DNA of 64,000 nt from Nonomuraea angiospora (GTDB lineage: Bacteria; Actinomycetota; Actinomycetes; Streptosporangiales; Streptosporangiaceae). Positions 8,311 through 18,100 of this stretch are shown here, piece by piece; position 1 is the first letter of the stretch, and each line of letters begins with the position of its first letter. A program made the translations under genes and the position numbers. The notes below the pieces were generated by a model. It searched no databases and had not been told where the DNA came from. It saw only the letters and a list, made by a program, of their open reading frames with translations. The stretch spans positions 5,518,001 through 5,582,000 of the forward strand of contig NZ_JADBEK010000001.1 in NCBI RefSeq assembly GCF_014873145.1, written 5' to 3'.

Positions 8311-9221
8311 TCGAAGTAGACGCGGATGACGGTCGCCCCCGGGCGGGTGTGCACGCGTACGAGGTCGCTCAGGAGATTGACGATCAGCAGCCCGCGCGAC
8401 CCCGCGTGGCGCGGGTCGATCGGGCGGCGGCCCACCAGCGGGTCGGTGATGTGCCCGGCGTCGCTGACCTCGCACACCAGTCGCATGCCCTCGGCCCAGA
8501 CCCGGATCAGGCCCGAGCCCCCGCCGTGGTCGAGGCTGTTGGCGCCCAGCTCGGCCACCGTCAGCTGGATGTCGTCGAGCCGGTCCCCGGAGAACCCCAT
8601 CTCCGCCGCCCGCCGCGCGGCCAGGGCGCGGGTCGCCGACAGGTTGGTGCGGTCGAAGCGCAGCGAGACGAAGTCGGCGGGCTCGTCGAGCGGCCGGTTG
8701 TGCGCGGCGACCACCAGCTCGGGCGCGTATCGGGCGCTGGCCCACTCCCCCGAGAGGTCGCACAGCACGGGGTGGGTGAGCTCCGCCTCCCGCAGGACCT
8801 CGGGAGCGAGCCGGTCGGCGTCGTACGGGCACAGGATCGTGACCCGCCGCCCCGCGAACGACAGGTTGATCAGCGCCTCGTGCTGCGCGGCCGCCCCGTA
8901 TTCCGTCTCGGTGCGCTCCGGCCAGATCGGCTCGCCGATGATCCGCACGTGCCCATCGGTATGCCGGTCGGCGAAGTCGCGCAGCACGGCGGGGATGATC
9001 CGCCCCGGGTTGCGCCCGGCCTGCTGCATGTCGAGCATGAGCACGGACTTGGCGTCGTCGCCGAGCTCGGCCTCGATCAAGGCCAGGTTACGAGCCGGGA
9101 CCGCTATCGCGACAGGCTCGTCCAAGGCCAGCCCCGCGCGGACGAACGCGCTGGTGGCAGCCACATATTCCCGGTCACCCCGATAGAGGAGCGCCGGGTG
9201 CGTGAACGGTTCCGCCAACAT
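8289..9221 (-). CDS. RsbA-like anti-sigma regulator: MEDS sensory domain plus HATPase_c
   Basis: 310 residues in two parts. Residues about 8-155 match the MEDS/DcmR sensory fold (HPALLYRGDREYVAATSAFV near the start, then LMLDMQQAGRNPGRIIPAV). Residues about 190-305 are an RsbW-type kinase domain with N-box ELGANSLDHGGG, G1 motif SDAGHI and G2-like GSRGLLIV. Such proteins sense an input and control a sigma factor through phosphorylation or binding. It is transcribed alone. A partner STAS protein is at 1132-1521, but a functional link is only a guess. Confidence 0.82.
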   Translation of the reverse strand: MLAEPFTHPALLYRGDREYVAATSAFVRAGLALDEPVAIAVPARNLALIEAELGDDAKSVLMLDMQQAGRNPGRIIPAVLRDFADRHTDGHVRIIGEPIWPERTETEYGAAAQHEALINLSFAGRRVTILCPYDADRLAPEVLREAELTHPVLCDLSGEWASARYAPELVVAAHNRPLDEPADFVSLRFDRTNLSATRALAARRAAEMGFSGDRLDDIQLTVAELGANSLDHGGGSGLIRVWAEGMRLVCEVSDAGHITDPLVGRRPIDPRHAGSRGLLIVNLLSDLVRVHTRPGATVIRVYFDAPGPAA

Positions 9222-9402
9222 CAGGGTTCAACGCTACCCAAGGATGAGGACTTCACAGCAATCCGGTGGGTACGTAATTGTCGTGAAGCGAATCCGGGTC
9301 GTTCGCCGCCCCCGCCTCGTCCGAGGGCCGCTCCCTCTTGATCTCCGCACCCCTTCCGGCAGACAACTCCCGTTCTGAGCACTGCGCACTTATGCTCAAG
9401 AT

Positions 9403-9957
9403 ATGTCGCAATCGCAGATGCGGGTGTCCGACGAGGACCGCGAGCGCACCGCGCAGCAGCTCCAGCAAGCCTTCGCCGAGGGCCGGCTCACCCAGCTGGA
9501 GCTCGAGGACCGCCTGGAGATCGCCCTCACCTCGAGGACCTACGGCGAACTCCTGGGCCTGATCGACGATCTCCCCACCGACCAGCCGCAGGTCGACAAC
9601 GTGGTCGAGCTGGAGTCCAAGAACGGCCAGATCAAGCGCGCCGGCGACTGGGCCGTCCCCCGGCGGCTGCGGGCGATCTCCAAGTACGGCAGCGTCGAGC
9701 TGGACCTCTCCGAGGCCGTCATCACCCACCCGGTGGTGGACATCGAGCTCGACCTCGCGTACGGCTCCGCCAAGATCACCCTTCCGGACGGCGGCGTCGC
9801 GAACGTGGACGCCTTCCAGAGCGAATGGGGCCACGTCCACACCGGCGACGTGCCCGGCAGGCCCCGCGCCGGCGCCGTCCACGTGGTGATCAGCGGCAGG
9901 ACGAAGTACGGCAGCCTGACCGTCCGCTATCCCCGCAAACGCTGGCTCGGCCGCTGA
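9403..9957 (+). CDS. DUF1707 (SHOCT-like) protein with C-terminal beta domain
   Basis: 184 residues. Residues 6-58 form the DUF1707 domain (MRVSDEDRERTAQQLQQAFA, then LTQLELEDRLEIALTSRTYG). The remainder is a LiaF-like beta-helical region with repeated KYGSVELDL and KYGSLTVRY strands. DUF1707 proteins are common in actinomycetes and of unknown function, often tied to the cell envelope. A TATGCT box (9391-9396) ends six bases before the ATG and no ribosome binding site is seen, so a leaderless transcript is likely. Confidence 0.82.
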   Translation: MSQSQMRVSDEDRERTAQQLQQAFAEGRLTQLELEDRLEIALTSRTYGELLGLIDDLPTDQPQVDNVVELESKNGQIKRAGDWAVPRRLRAISKYGSVELDLSEAVITHPVVDIELDLAYGSAKITLPDGGVANVDAFQSEWGHVHTGDVPGRPRAGAVHVVISGRTKYGSLTVRYPRKRWLGR

Positions 9958-10029
9958 GGCTTTACGCCGGCTTGATACCCGTGGTGTTAGTGGGGTGCAA
10001 GCGACAGTCAAGGACTGCCCCATAATGTT

Positions 10030-10057
10030 CCCTTCGTTCGAAGAAACCACCGAAGGG
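10030..10057 (+). promoter_or_regulatory. Hairpin covering the ribosome binding site of the following gene
   Basis: CCCTTCG (10030-10036) pairs perfectly with CGAAGGG (10051-10057). The right arm includes the GAAGGG ribosome binding site of the gene starting at 10064, so the structure could limit its translation. A possible -10 (CATAAT) lies just upstream. No regulator is suggested by the sequence. Confidence 0.35.
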
Positions 10058-10063
10058 CAAGAA

Positions 10064-10441
10064 ATGACACCCCCTCGCCGTCGCCTGGCCGTCGCGGCCG
10101 CGACGCTGACTCTTGCTGTCCTCACGAGCACCGGCTGCGGTGCGCTGGGTCAGGCTGTTGACTGCAACACCGCCGCCAATGAGGCCACCAAGATCATGAA
10201 TGAGTGGACCACCGCGATCACCAAGGACGCCACCGACACGAAGGCCATCGGCACGGCCTCGAAGGACGCGGCGGGCAAGACCAAGGAGCTCGCGGGCAAG
10301 TACGACGGCGAGGTCGCCGCCGCGCTGAACGACCTTGCCTCCGGTTTCGAGACCCTGGAGAAGGGCGACCTGTCCCAGGTGACCTCGTTCACGGGCAAGA
10401 TGCAGGGCTTCTCGACCAAGATCTCCTCCGCCTGCACCTGA
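10064..10441 (+). CDS. Small exported protein, possible lipoprotein
   Basis: 125 residues: a signal peptide (RRRLAVAAATLTLAVLTSTG) followed by Cys in a STGC context, close to a lipobox although serine at -3 is unusual. The mature part is an alpha-helical, lysine- and alanine-rich domain with one remaining pair of cysteines near the ends (VDCNTAAN and SSACT), which could form a disulfide. The family is not recognised. The start at 10064 is preferred because it follows GAAGGG and gives a clean signal peptide; the frame is open further upstream to 9995. Confidence 0.7.
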   Translation: MTPPRRRLAVAAATLTLAVLTSTGCGALGQAVDCNTAANEATKIMNEWTTAITKDATDTKAIGTASKDAAGKTKELAGKYDGEVAAALNDLASGFETLEKGDLSQVTSFTGKMQGFSTKISSACT

Positions 10442-10534
10442 TGCGGAGCCCGCGGTCGCCGTTCCGCCTGTGGGGGGCAGGTCGGCGCGGCGGCCGCGCC
10501 ACGTTCGGGGGGATTCGTTCTACCCTTGCTGCCC

Positions 10535-12004
10535 GTGACGGGTGACACTCTGGCGGCGCGACCGGGGGCGTCCGCCGCCGCCTCCCTCTGGAGGATCCGG
10601 CTGTCCGGCCACCGCGTACGCGTGGGCGCCATCGCGCTCGCCGCCGCGGTGGCCTATGCCGTGCTCGGCCTGGTCAAGCTGGCCACGTTCCGGGCCACGT
10701 CGTTCGACCTGGTGATCGTGGACCAGGCGGTGCGCAACTACGCGGCGCTGCGGCCGCCGCACATCCCCGTGCTGGGCATGTTCCACGGGCGGGGCATGGA
10801 CTACGTGCAGCTCGCCGACCACTTCTCCCCCATCTACGCGCTGCTCGTGCCCTTCTACTGGATCCACGACGGGCCCGAGACGCTGATCGTCGCGCAGGCG
10901 CTGCTGTTCGCCGCCGCGATCCCGTTCATCTGGCTGTTCACCCGGCGCGTGCTCGGCGTCGCGCCCGCCTACCTGGTCTCCGTGGCGTACGCGCTGTCGT
11001 GGCCCGTCGCGCAGGCCGTCGCGTTCGACGCGCACGAGGTGATGTTCGTCCCCGTGCTCACCGCGATCATGATCGAGCGCTACCACGCCGGTCACCGGCT
11101 GCCCGCCCTCATCGCGATGCTCGGCCTCCTGCTGGTCAAGGAGGACATGGGCCTGATGGTGATCGGGGCGGGGCTGTGCCTGATCGTCCTTGGCGACCGG
11201 TTGTGGGGGCTGCTGTGCATGGCGATCGGCGCGGGGGCCGTCCTGCTCGTACGCGGGCTGGCGATCACGGCCTTCGGCGGCGACTCCAAGGACTTCTGGG
11301 CCTACAACCATCTCGGCCCCGACGTGCCGAGCGCGATCCTGGCGCTGCTGCGCGACCCGATCGCGGCCGTGCTGCTGCCGTTCAGCGAGGAGGCCAAGGT
11401 CGACACGCTGTTCCTGCTGGTGTGGCCGACGCTGCTGCTGTGCCTGCTCTCGCCGCTGTCGCTGGTGGCGCTGCCGCACGTGCTGGAGCGCATGTTGTCC
11501 GACCGCTCCCAGTGGTGGCAGGCCGACTTCCAGTACAGCGCGTTCACCGTGGTCATCCTCTTCTGCGCGGGCGTGGACGGGCTGTCCAGGCTGCTGCGCC
11601 GGCTCAAGCGCTCCGACGACACCTCGCTCAAGCTCGCCTGGGCGACGGCGGCCTGCGCGGTCGCGCTCACCCTGGTGCCCAGGTTCGCGCTGGACCAGCT
11701 CTACCATCCGCCCTTCTACCAGGAGCCCAAGGCGGCGGCCGCCGCCGAGGCCGTGAGCAAGGTGCCCTCGGGGGTCACCGTCGAGGCGGTCAACTCCGTC
11801 GGCCCCGCCCTGACCTCCAGGACCACCGTCCTGCTCTGGACGGCCCAGTCGCACGGCGCGCCGTGGGTGGTGGCCGACACCTCCCGCTGGGAGTTCCCCT
11901 TCGGCTCGGCGGACGAGCAGCGCGCCACGGTGGACGCGCTGCAGGGCCAGGGGTACGCGAAGGTGTTCGAGCGCGACGGCTACGTGGTGCTCCGGCGCGG
12001 CTGA
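10535..12004 (+). CDS. DUF2079 multi-pass membrane protein
   Basis: About 489 residues with ten or so hydrophobic segments and the DUF2079 hallmark after the first helix (TSFDLVIVDQAVRNYAAL, then LADHFSPIYALLVPFYW). The family resembles GT-C membrane glycosyltransferases in topology, with acidic residues in the first extracytoplasmic loop, but activity is unproven. GTG at 10535 is preferred because TACCCT lies eight bases upstream and no ribosome binding site exists (leaderless); TTG at 10526 is the alternative. Its end overlaps the convergent GT4 gene by 25 bp. Confidence 0.78.
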   Translation: MTGDTLAARPGASAAASLWRIRLSGHRVRVGAIALAAAVAYAVLGLVKLATFRATSFDLVIVDQAVRNYAALRPPHIPVLGMFHGRGMDYVQLADHFSPIYALLVPFYWIHDGPETLIVAQALLFAAAIPFIWLFTRRVLGVAPAYLVSVAYALSWPVAQAVAFDAHEVMFVPVLTAIMIERYHAGHRLPALIAMLGLLLVKEDMGLMVIGAGLCLIVLGDRLWGLLCMAIGAGAVLLVRGLAITAFGGDSKDFWAYNHLGPDVPSAILALLRDPIAAVLLPFSEEAKVDTLFLLVWPTLLLCLLSPLSLVALPHVLERMLSDRSQWWQADFQYSAFTVVILFCAGVDGLSRLLRRLKRSDDTSLKLAWATAACAVALTLVPRFALDQLYHPPFYQEPKAAAAAEAVSKVPSGVTVEAVNSVGPALTSRTTVLLWTAQSHGAPWVVADTSRWEFPFGSADEQRATVDALQGQGYAKVFERDGYVVLRRG

Positions 12005-13092
12005 AGCGCCTCCGCGTAGGCCCGGTCGAACCCGGCGAGGACCGAGGACCACGAGCCCGCCGCCGGCGGGGTCGCCCGGTTGTGCGCCGCGATCGACCCG
12101 CGCAGCGCCGCGTCCGTGCAGAGCCGGGCCACCGCGCGGGCCAGGTCGCCGAGCGTGTGGCCGAGCAGCCCCTCCGTGCCGTCCGCGACGAAGTCGGCGA
12201 CCCCGCTCTGCGCCCTGGCCACCACCGGCAGCCCCGCGGCCCGCGCCTCCAGCGCCGCGATGCCGAACGACTCGCGCGGCGCGGGCGCCACGAACACGTC
12301 CGCCGACTCCAGCACCTTCGCGATCTGCTCCCGCGTGTAGCGGCCCGGCAGGGAGACCCAGCCGGCCATGCCGTGCCGGGCGAGAAAACGTTCCATCTGG
12401 CCGCGAGCCGGCCCGTCGCCGACGATGGTGGCGCGCATGGGGATCCTGGCAGGCACCCGCCGCCTGGCCGCCTGGAGCAACCTCAGCAGGCGCACGGGCT
12501 GCTTGCGCGGCGCCAGCCGGCCCACGGCGACGATGTGCACCTCTTCCCGCCGGTCGGGCGTGCCGGGAGCCGGCGCCCAGCCCGACAGGTCGAGGCCGTT
12601 GGAGACCACCCGGACCGGCACCTCGGGCCCGGCCACGGCGCGGATCGGGACCGCGGCGGCGTTGCTGACCGTGGTAGCCACCAGCCGCCACCGCTGCCAG
12701 CCGAACGCCAGCCGCAACAGCCGGTAGAGCGCCCGCGTGACCGGGTCCCACATGCTGTGCACGGTCACCACGCACGGCAGCCCGGCCCGCGCGGCGGCCC
12801 GCACGCCCATCCAGGCGAACGGCGAGACCGCGCCCGTGTGCACGTGCACCACGTCGGGGCGCAGGGCCGTGAGCCGGCGCGTGAGATGCCCCACCCCGAA
12901 CGGGTGAACGGGCAGGTCGAACGGCATCCTGGCGACGATCCGGTGGACGCCGGGCAGCGGCTCGCCCTTCGTCGCCGTGGCCACGGAGACGTCGTGTCCC
13001 GCCTCCCGCTGCATCCGCACGAGATCGGCAACCTGGACCTCGATCCCTCCGAGTCGCGGCAGGTAACAGTCGCTCACGTGAAAGATCCGCAC
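11980..13092 (-). CDS. Family 4 glycosyltransferase
   Basis: A 370-residue GT-B enzyme. VRIFHVSDCYLPRLGGIEVQ is the acceptor-side Rossmann start with the GGIE signature; the donor domain contains VGRLAPRKQPVRLLR and the EX7E region ESFGIAALEARAAGLPVVA. It resembles PimB/mannosyl- and glucosyltransferases that use nucleotide sugars on lipid or saccharide acceptors. GTG at 13092 is chosen because TAGTCT lies seven bases before it; ATG at 13125 would overlap the divergent gene. Neighbouring LmbE and flippase genes suggest a glycoconjugate pathway. Confidence 0.85.
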   Translation of the reverse strand: MRIFHVSDCYLPRLGGIEVQVADLVRMQREAGHDVSVATATKGEPLPGVHRIVARMPFDLPVHPFGVGHLTRRLTALRPDVVHVHTGAVSPFAWMGVRAAARAGLPCVVTVHSMWDPVTRALYRLLRLAFGWQRWRLVATTVSNAAAVPIRAVAGPEVPVRVVSNGLDLSGWAPAPGTPDRREEVHIVAVGRLAPRKQPVRLLRLLQAARRRVPARIPMRATIVGDGPARGQMERFLARHGMAGWVSLPGRYTREQIAKVLESADVFVAPAPRESFGIAALEARAAGLPVVARAQSGVADFVADGTEGLLGHTLGDLARAVARLCTDAALRGSIAAHNRATPPAAGSWSSVLAGFDRAYAEALQPRRSTT

Positions 13093-13099
13093 CCCTCCC

Positions 13100-13109
13100 A
13101 GACTAATCT
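13100..13109. promoter_or_regulatory. Overlapping divergent -10 boxes for two leaderless genes
   Basis: On the plus strand TAATCT (13104-13109) ends six bases before the LmbE GTG at 13116. On the minus strand TAGTCT (13105-13100) ends seven bases before the GT4 GTG at 13092. Both sit in the inverted repeat CCCAGA-ctaa-TCTGGG (13097-13112). The two genes would share one short bidirectional promoter and start translation at the first transcribed base. Confidence 0.5.
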
Positions 13110-13115
13110 GGGCGT

Positions 13116-13934
13116 GTGCCTCCACGTACCGCAGTGTTCTTTCACGCTCACCCTGACGACGAGGCCCTGCTGACGGCGGGCACCATGGCGATGCTCGCCG
13201 CCGAGGGACACCGCGTGGTGCTCGTGGTGGCCACCGCGGGCGAGCGCGGCCTGGCCGAGATGGAGCCCGGTGAGGCGCTCGGCGAGACCAGGCTCAAGGA
13301 GCTCTACGAGTCGGCCGCGCTGCTCGGCTGCGCCCGGGTGGAGTGCCTCGGCTACGGCGACTCGGGCCTGAGCCCCAAGGGCGGCATCGCCGAGGAGCGG
13401 CCCGACAACGCCTTCATCGACGCCGACACCGAGGCGGCGGCCAAGGCGCTGGCCGCGATCCTGCAGGAGGAGGAGGCCGACCTGCTGGCGATCTACGATC
13501 CGGCGGGCGGCTACGGGCACCCCGACCACGTGCAGGTGCACCGGGTGGGCAAACGGGCGGCCAAGATCGCCGGGACGGAGATCGTCCTGGAGGCGACGGT
13601 CAACCGCGACCCGCTGGTCAGGCTGCTGCGGCTGGCGGGCCGGTTCTACAAGTTCCCGCCGGAGTTCGACGTACGGACGTTCGAGAGCGCCTACTCGTCG
13701 AGCGAGACGATCACCCACCGGGTCAACGTCAGGAAATACACGCGCCAAAAACGCGCGTCCATGGCCGCGCACGCCTCCCAGGCCAGCGGCGGCGACAGCG
13801 ACCGCACGCTCGCCGTCATGCTGAAGGTCCCGCGCCCGATCTACCGCCTCGTCTTCGGCACCGAGTGGTACGTCCGCCGTGACCTGCCACCGGGCGCCCG
13901 GCTCACTCATCCCTTCGACCGGTGGCCGAAATGA
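13116..13934 (+). CDS. PIG-L/LmbE-family N-acetylglucosaminyl deacetylase
   Basis: A 272-residue zinc deacetylase. Zinc ligands and base are in AHPDDE (H12, D14, D15) and GHPDH (H135, D137, H138). Relatives remove the acetyl group from GlcNAc-inositol (MshB), GlcNAc-PI or related conjugates. The YGHPDHVQVHRVG form is typical of actinomycete MshB/Mca-like proteins, but the flanking GT4 and flippase genes suggest a surface glycolipid substrate rather than mycothiol. The last is inference. The start appears leaderless. Confidence 0.85.
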   Translation: MPPRTAVFFHAHPDDEALLTAGTMAMLAAEGHRVVLVVATAGERGLAEMEPGEALGETRLKELYESAALLGCARVECLGYGDSGLSPKGGIAEERPDNAFIDADTEAAAKALAAILQEEEADLLAIYDPAGGYGHPDHVQVHRVGKRAAKIAGTEIVLEATVNRDPLVRLLRLAGRFYKFPPEFDVRTFESAYSSSETITHRVNVRKYTRQKRASMAAHASQASGGDSDRTLAVMLKVPRPIYRLVFGTEWYVRRDLPPGARLTHPFDRWPK

Positions 13935-13983
13935 TTCCGGCGGAGGAGGATCCTCGTCCGGCGACCCGTCAGACTGGACCCCG

Positions 13984-15042
13984 ATGAAGAACAAGTGGCT
14001 CCAGATCACGCTGTCCGTGCTGTCGCTCGGGCTGGCCGTGCTGCTCGTGGTCTACCTCCCGCAGATCGTGCGCACGCTCACCGGCAAGCCCGTCTCCTGG
14101 CACGAGATCGGCAAGGTCTTCGGCACGCTCGGCCCCGGCGAGATCGCGCTGATGACCGCGCTGTGGCTGCTGAGCCTGCTGGCGTACACGTTCGTGCTGA
14201 CCAACTCCCTGCCCGGCCTCAACAACCTGCAGGGCCTCACCCTCAACGCGGCCGGGAGCGCGGTCAGCAACCTGCTGCCGTTCGGCGGGGCGGTCGGCGT
14301 GGCGGTGTCGTTCGCGATGACCAGGGGCTGGGGCTTCTCCAGCCGGTCGATCGTGGTCATGACGCTGGTCAGCGGCATCTGGAACACGATGTTCAGGTTC
14401 ATCCTGCCGGCCGTCGGGATCATCGCGCTGCTGGCGGCCGGTGAGGCGCCCAACGCCACCGTGGCCAAGGCCGGCTGGACGGGCGCGATCTCGATCCTCG
14501 TGCTCTGCGTGATCGTGGCCGTCGCCCTCTACTGGGACCGCGCCGCCGTCGTGCTCGGCCGGGCGCTCGACGGGATCACCCGGCTGCTGCGGCTGAAGAT
14601 CCACGCCTCCGACGCCTTCCACAAGCTGCGTGCCGACACCGCCGGCGTCGTCAGGTCGAGATGGGCCGGGCTGTCGCTGGGGATGGTGTTCTTCCTCGGG
14701 TTCCAGTGGGCGATCATGGCGGCGTGCCTGCAGGCGACGGGCGCCTGGCCGGGGTTCGCCCAGTCGATCGCGGTCTTCGCCCTGTCCCGGGTGCTCACCA
14801 GCGTCCTGATCACGCCCAGCGGGGCCGGGATCATGGAGGGCGGCGTGGTGCTCCTGCTCACCGAAGGGTTCGGCGTCGGAGTCGCTCCGGCCACCGCGAC
14901 CGCACTGCTTTTCGGCTTCTGGACTTACACTATCGAGATCCCGTTCGGCGGCCTGGCACTGGGCGCATGGGCGCTCCTGCGCAGGCGCAACGGCCGGAAC
15001 GCCGGCGCGGAGCCCCCGTCCGCGATCTCGAAGGCCCAGTAG
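13984..15042 (+). CDS. YbhN/AglD-type flippase-like membrane protein (UPF0104)
   Basis: 352 residues with eight to nine membrane segments. The LYLPQIVRTLTG-like opening (here VYLPQIVRTLTGKPVSW), NLLPFGGAVGVAVSF in the middle and TPSGAGIMEGGVVLLL near the end are diagnostic of the LPG-synthase transmembrane region family, whose members flip or modify lipid-linked substrates. It starts 50 bp after the LmbE gene on the same strand. No clear ribosome binding site precedes ATG 13984; a longer frame exists but is not membrane-like. Confidence 0.82.
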   Translation: MKNKWLQITLSVLSLGLAVLLVVYLPQIVRTLTGKPVSWHEIGKVFGTLGPGEIALMTALWLLSLLAYTFVLTNSLPGLNNLQGLTLNAAGSAVSNLLPFGGAVGVAVSFAMTRGWGFSSRSIVVMTLVSGIWNTMFRFILPAVGIIALLAAGEAPNATVAKAGWTGAISILVLCVIVAVALYWDRAAVVLGRALDGITRLLRLKIHASDAFHKLRADTAGVVRSRWAGLSLGMVFFLGFQWAIMAACLQATGAWPGFAQSIAVFALSRVLTSVLITPSGAGIMEGGVVLLLTEGFGVGVAPATATALLFGFWTYTIEIPFGGLALGAWALLRRRNGRNAGAEPPSAISKAQ

Positions 15043-15068
15043 TGACAATCCCAAACCCATCAAAGACC

Positions 15069-15098
15069 TTGTGCGTGATTCCTAGGCCCGCATAGCGT
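15069..15098 (+). promoter_or_regulatory. Probable promoter of the SARP-type regulator
   Basis: TTGTGC (15069-15074), an 18-bp spacer and TAGCGT (15093-15098) give a plausible housekeeping promoter. Transcription would begin close to ATG 15109, and no ribosome binding site is present, so the message may be leaderless. Confidence 0.4.
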
Positions 15099-15108
15099 GG
15101 CGGCTGAC

Positions 15109-18100
15109 ATGGTGGCGTTCCGAGTTCTGGGGCCAGTCGAGGCGTACGAACACGACGACGAACTCGACCTCGGCGGGTTGCGGCAGCGGGCCGTCCTCGC
15201 CCGGCTTCTCGTGGCCAGAGGTCAGGTCGTGCCCGTTGACACGCTTCTTTACGATCTGTGGGATGACGACGGAGCCAAGGGCGCGCAGTCGGGCCTGCAG
15301 GTCTACATCTCGCGCCTGCGCCGGGTGCTGGAGCCCGGCCGCCCGCGCGGGGGGCCCAACCGGCTGCTGGTGACGGTCGCGTCCGGCTACGCGTTGCGGG
15401 TGGCCTCCGACCAGGTCGACGCGCTCAGGTTCGAGCAGCTCGTCCGCGCGGCGGGCGAGCACCTCGAAGAGGGCGATCCGCAGTCCGCCCGCGGCCGCCT
15501 GCAGAAGGCGCTGGGCCTGTGGCGCGGCACTCCCTATTCCGACTTCGCCGACCAGTCATGGGCGGAGGCCGAGGTCAACCGGCTGGCGGAGCTGCGCCTC
15601 GTGACGCGCGAGCGGCACGCCGACACCGGGCTGCGGCTCGGCCTGCACGCCGAGACCGTTCCCGACCTGGAGGCGCTCACCACCGAAAACCCGCTGCGCG
15701 AGGAGGGCTGGCGGCTGCTGGCGCTGGGCCTCTACCGCTGCGGCCGGCAGGGCGACGCGCTGGCCGCGCTGCGCCGGGCGAGAAACATCCTGGCCGACGA
15801 GCTGGGCATCGACCCCGGTCCCGCGCTGCGCAAGCTGGAGTCCGACATCCTGGCCCAGTCCCCGGAGCTGGACCTGGCCGTCCCCGCGCGCACGGCGCGG
15901 CCCGCCGCGCCGGTCACCGACACCTGGCCGCCCAGGCCGGCCGCGGCCGTCGAGCCGCCGCCGCTGGAGCCCGAGCCGTTCGTCGGCCGTGACGCCGAGC
16001 TGGCCAGGCTGACCACGGCGGCCTCGCGCACGGGCCGGTTCCAGGTCGCGATCGTGGCCGGGGTCGCGGGCGCGGGCAAGACCACGCTGCTGCGCCAGCT
16101 GGAGAGCAGGCTCGCCGGCGACGGCTGGATCACCTCCTCCGGCGCGTGCCCCGACTCCAGCGCCACCCCGCCGGGCTGGGCGTGGGTGGAGATCCTGCGC
16201 ACGCTCACCAGCACGACCGGCGCGGGCGAATACGCGCAGCTGCTCGCGCCGCTGCTCGACGACGCCGCCCCCGACCCCGACGAGGACGAGGCGTCCGGCG
16301 GCTTCCGGCTGCACCGCGCGGTCGGCGGCTACCTGGCCGGGGTCGCGCGCCGGGCGCCGGTGCTGCTGACCCTGGAGGACCTCCACTGGGCCGACGACCA
16401 GACGCTCGCCCTGCTGCGCGCGCTGCCGAGCCTGCTGGCGACCAGCCGGGTGCTGCTCGTGGTGACGTGCCGGGAGAGCGAGCTCGACGACCGCCAGTCC
16501 GACGTGCTGGCCGCGCTGGCCAGGCTGGGCCCGGTCCGCGTGGGCCTGTCGGGGCTCGACCCGAAGGCCGTGGCCGAGCTGGTCAAGGCGACGTGCGTAC
16601 GCGAGATCGACGAGGACGCGGTCGAGTCGATCGTCGAGCGCACGGGCGGCAACCCGTTCTTCGTCCGCGAGACCGTGCGCCTGCTCGACTCCGAGGGCGC
16701 GGCCGACCGGGCCAGCGCCACCGAGGTGCTCTCGCAGGTGCCCTCCGGCGTGCGTGACGTGCTGCGGCGGCGCATCTCGCGGCTGCCGTCGGGCGCCCAG
16801 CAGATCCTGCTGCAGGCCGCCGTCATCGGGCGTGACGTCGACCTCGACGTGCTGATCGCCGTCTCGGGTGACGAGGACGCGGTGATCGAGGCCGTGGAGG
16901 CGGCGCTGCTGGCCGGGCTGGTGACCGAGCCGGGGCCCGGGCTGCTCAGGTTCGACCACGACCTGGTGCGCGACACGATCTACTCCGACGCCTCCCGGCT
17001 GCGCCGCACCAGGCTGCACGCGGCCGTGGCGGCGGTCATCGAGCAGCACACGCCGTCCGACGTGGCGGCGCTGGCCCACCACTACTCCCTGGCCGACGCT
17101 TCCGGGAAGGCGGTCCACTACGCGGGGCTGGCGGCCGAGCAGGCCGAGCGGCGCTTCGCCCACCGCGAGGCGGCCACCCTGTGGGAGCAGGCCATCGCGG
17201 CGTTCGACCGCTCGCGCGACGAGCAGAGCGGCGCGCAGACGCCCGAGCGCAGCAAGGAGCGCCTGCGGCTCATGCTGCGCCAGATCAGGGCGCTGGCGCT
17301 GTGCGGCGACATGACGGCGGCCCGGCTGCTGCGCCGCCAGGCCATGGACGCCGCGCTGCCGCTGGGCGACCTGGAGATCACCGCGAAGGTGGCGGCGTCG
17401 CTGGCCGTGCCGCACAAGGGCATCGCCCGCGACTTCACCCGCACCGCCTGGGAGATCGTCGACGTCACCGAGAAGGCGCTCATGGAGCTGCCCGAGGGTG
17501 AGCAGCGGCTGCGGGCCAGCCTGCTGACCACGCTGGCGCTGGAGCTGGAGGGCTCCTCCTCGCCCGAGCGCGGGCGTCAGGCGTCGCTGGAGGCGCTGGA
17601 GCTGGCCCGGCAGAGCGGCGACCCGACGCTGATCGCGGCGGCGCTGAGCGGGCGGCTGCGGCAGTCGTACGACATCCCCGCCGTGGACAGCCGGGAGAGC
17701 ATCGGCAGGGAGCTGCTGGAGGTCGCGCAGCGCTCGGGGCAGATGGCCACGCAGGCGCTGGCCCACCTGGTGCTGCTGGAGTGCGCGGCGGCCAGGGGCG
17801 AGTTCGCGGTCGCCGACCAGCACGCGGCCGCCGCCGATCGCCTGGCCAGGCAGTACGACCTGTCGGGGCCGGCCGCGGTCGTGGTCTGGTACGCGGGCCA
17901 GCGGCTGATGATCGCCGGCGACTACGCGGGCGCCGAGCGGGCCTACCGCGACGCGGCCAGGATGACGGCGCGGGCGGGCATGCTGGAGGGCCGCCAGGGC
18001 CTCCCGCTGATCACGACGTTCTGCCTGCACCTGGTGGACGGGCGGGCGGCCGAGATGGTCGACCTGCTCGCCCAGGCCCACCAGCAGGGCGCCAAGTGGA

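Noticed and set aside
10520..12775. Very long minus-strand frame opposite the DUF2079 gene
   Set aside because: The predicted protein is Arg/Gly/His-rich low complexity, typical of the antisense frame of high-G+C genes; the plus-strand membrane protein and the GT4 gene explain the region.
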